NCBI GenBank assembly: GCA_021847305.1
Contig: JAJZTZ010000013.1
Coordinates: 1 to 34,390 of the forward strand
Length of the DNA: 34,390 nt
Source of the DNA: Pseudomonadota bacterium
GTDB lineage: Bacteria; Pseudomonadota; Gammaproteobacteria; Burkholderiales; JAJZQI01
Direction of reading: 5' to 3'
Of the stretch, positions 32,731-34,390 are shown piece by piece (within the stretch, counting starts at the first letter, position 1; each line of letters begins with the position of its first letter). Made by a program: the position numbers and the translations under genes. Below the pieces are notes generated by a model that was not told where the DNA came from, did no database searches, and was given only the letters and a program-made list of their open reading frames with translations.

Positions 32731-34390
32731 ATGAGTTCAGCCACAGAGTTTGACGTTGGTCCCCTGACCTGGGTCAAGGGCGAAATAGACCAGGCCTTGC
32801 AGCAGGCGCGGGAGAATTTGCAGAACTACGCTGCAAATCCGGATGACGTCACCGCCCTCAAACATGCCTCAACCCATTTGCACCAGGTGACTGGTGCCAT
32901 CCAGATGGTCGGTCTGGAGGGGGTGGGCAAATTCTGTGAGGAAATGGAAAGTTTGCTTGCCGCGGTGGAAGGCCAGAAGGTCGCGCCGAGCAGTACGGTA
33001 TTTTCCGCCGTCGAAGCAGCCATGGAAGCGCTGGCGGGCTATCTCGACGAGTTGATGGATGGTCAGCCTGATCAGCCCCTGCGGTTGTTTCCTGCATATG
33101 AGAATCTGCTGCGGCAACGCGGCGCAGAGCGCGTGAGCGGCAGCGATCTGTTCTTTCCCGATCTGTCTTTGCGTGCGCCGAAAAATCCGGCGGCCACTCC
33201 GGTGCCGGAAAATAGTCAGCGGGAATTTGTCCGCTCGCAGCGCGGCCGTTTCCAGCGCGGTTTACTGTTCTGGCTCAAGGGCGACCCGGCCGGCATGAAG
33301 CTGATGCGGCAGGCCGTCGATGCGATTGATCAGGCCCAGGCACTACCGGCACAGCGCACTTTCTGGTGGGCGGCCAGTGCCTTGCTGGAAGCATTGGAGG
33401 CTGCCGGAAGCAACGCTTCCATCGAATGCAAACAGCTGTGCGCACGCATTGATTTGCAGATGCGGCGCATGTCCGAGGGCGCGGCAAAAGTGGCTGAACG
33501 CCTGCTGCGCGACGTGTTGTACCAGATTGCCCTGACGCCGAGTGAAACCCCCGGAGTGCAGAAGGTTCGCGATCTGTTCGAGTTGCAGGATTACCTGCCG
33601 CAGGCCGGCGAAACAAAAATGGCTCCTGACGAGCAGGAGCGCCTGGCGCCACTGGTACGCGAACTGCGAGACCAGCTGCTGTCTGCCAAGGATGTCTGGC
33701 TCAAGTATGCGGCCGGCAATCGCGATCTGCTCAAGCAGTTTCAACAGCAATTGGGTAAATTGCTGCTGCGTGCCCAGGGGCTGGGCGACAACCCGCTGAC
33801 AGAATTGCTCGGGGCGCTGGGGAAGGAAAGCGCCACGCTGGCAAATGTCGCTAACGAACGCCAGGAGAGCGTGGCGCTGGAAATGGCCACGGCGCTGTTG
33901 CTGCTGGAAAACGGTCTGGAGCATTACTTCCAGCTGTCCCCCGAATTTCCGCTCCAGGCGCAAGCCCAGGCGCAGCGGGTACAGGCCAGCATAGCCGGTG
34001 ATCTGGCAGCTGCTCCGCAGGTGGACCTGCTGGATGAAATGGGTCGCAAGGCACAGGAAAAGCTGGTGCTGGCCCAGGTGGTGAGCGAAATCCAGACCAA
34101 TCTGCGCCATGCCGAGAATGTCCTGGACAGCTACTTCCGCGATGCTGCGCAAACAGCCGATATTCCGGCCCTGGCACCGATGCTGCGCCAGGTGGAAGGC
34201 GCGCTGCTGATTCTCGAGCAACCCGATGCGGCCAGTTTGTTACGCGAGGCCGGCCGTCTGATCAGCACTTTTGCTGAGGGAATGGAGGCCAGCGATGACG
34301 ACAAGGAAAAGGTGGCTGATGCTTTGTCGAGCCTGGGTTTCTTTGTCGAGACAGTGCAACATGGCCATGCTGACAGCGAGGGCGTAGATC
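32731..34390 (+). CDS. chpA: Hybrid chemosensory histidine kinase ChpA/PilL (5' part only)
   Basis: Open from an ATG at 32731 to the window end (553 complete codons, no stop), so only the N-terminus is visible. It starts 13 bases after pilJ, in the usual pilGHIJ-L position. An N-terminal HPt-like domain (about 10-120) has the candidate phosphoacceptor His51 in LHQVTGAIQMVGLEGVGKF. Further helical Hpt/FimL-like blocks follow, rich in Leu, Gln and Ala. The CheA-type kinase core, CheW domain and receiver expected in the full protein (usually about 1,800-2,400 residues) lie beyond the window. Confidence 0.88.
   Translation, partial: MSSATEFDVGPLTWVKGEIDQALQQARENLQNYAANPDDVTALKHASTHLHQVTGAIQMVGLEGVGKFCEEMESLLAAVEGQKVAPSSTVFSAVEAAMEALAGYLDELMDGQPDQPLRLFPAYENLLRQRGAERVSGSDLFFPDLSLRAPKNPAATPVPENSQREFVRSQRGRFQRGLLFWLKGDPAGMKLMRQAVDAIDQAQALPAQRTFWWAASALLEALEAAGSNASIECKQLCARIDLQMRRMSEGAAKVAERLLRDVLYQIALTPSETPGVQKVRDLFELQDYLPQAGETKMAPDEQERLAPLVRELRDQLLSAKDVWLKYAAGNRDLLKQFQQQLGKLLLRAQGLGDNPLTELLGALGKESATLANVANERQESVALEMATALLLLENGLEHYFQLSPEFPLQAQAQAQRVQASIAGDLAAAPQVDLLDEMGRKAQEKLVLAQVVSEIQTNLRHAENVLDSYFRDAAQTADIPALAPMLRQVEGALLILEQPDAASLLREAGRLISTFAEGMEASDDDKEKVADALSSLGFFVETVQHGHADSEGVD

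Noticed and set aside
1-34390. CRISPR arrays, insertion sequences, phage genes, tRNA or rRNA
   Set aside because: No regularly spaced repeats, transposase or integrase-like proteins, or tRNA-like sequences were recognised; all sizeable stretches are occupied by ordinary genes.

Overview
The window is a compact, gene-dense stretch of about 57% GC chromosome (my estimate) and looks like a betaproteobacterium, most likely a Nitrosomonadales-type respiratory organism (Gallionella/Sulfuricella-like). This rests on gene content and order: LysM gene / def-fmt-htpX-rsmB-DUF4390-ntrY-ntrX-trkA-trkH, System II cytochrome c maturation (resB-ccsB) beside a dihaem cytochrome c4, a thiD-thiE-hemL run beside a rubredoxin, and a pilGHIJ-chpA chemosensory operon. 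The genus is inference. No tRNA, rRNA, CRISPR array, insertion sequence or prophage was seen, and no stretch over 300 bases lacks a gene.

Layout. 1-615 (-): partial exported LysM protein. 780-11578 (+): a long run of closely spaced or overlapping genes, covering N-terminal formyl group handling (def, fmt), membrane protein quality control (htpX), rRNA methylation (rsmB), DUF4390, the NtrY/NtrX two-component pair, Trk potassium uptake (trkA, trkH) and a small TPR protein. 11588-15992 (-): a ferritin-like protein, DUF3501, a CCG-type Fe-S oxidoreductase, a rubredoxin-less rubrerythrin, a VIT1/CCC1-like membrane protein and lgt. 16130-18440 (+): ilvD and a monohaem cytochrome c. 18512-20865 (-): bfr, bfd, rfbD, engB. 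21060-24921 (+): cytochrome c4, resB, ccsB. 24988-27733 (-): hemL, thiE, thiD. 27806-27988 (+): rubredoxin. 28061-28978 (-): a PstS-like binding protein. 29145-end (+): pilG, pilH, pilI, pilJ and the 5' part of chpA/pilL.

How it fits together. The middle of the window concentrates iron and peroxide handling: two ferritin-family cages (one a haem-type bacterioferritin with its ferredoxin Bfd), a rubrerythrin, a VIT-like putative iron transporter, an uncharacterised Fe-S oxidoreductase with DUF3501, and a rubredoxin elsewhere in the window. The rubrerythrin operon is the best candidate for an under-described system. It has its own promoter with a 19-bp dyad lying between the -35 and -10, a 23-bp palindrome at the predicted transcript start and a GC-rich hairpin between the first two genes. 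Three other points merit a second look: NtrX has an AAA+ domain that has lost every catalytic signature I looked for; Bfr carries Thr at the position of ferroxidase ligand Glu127; and bfd is preceded by a 37-bp dyad made of two inverted Fur-like boxes.
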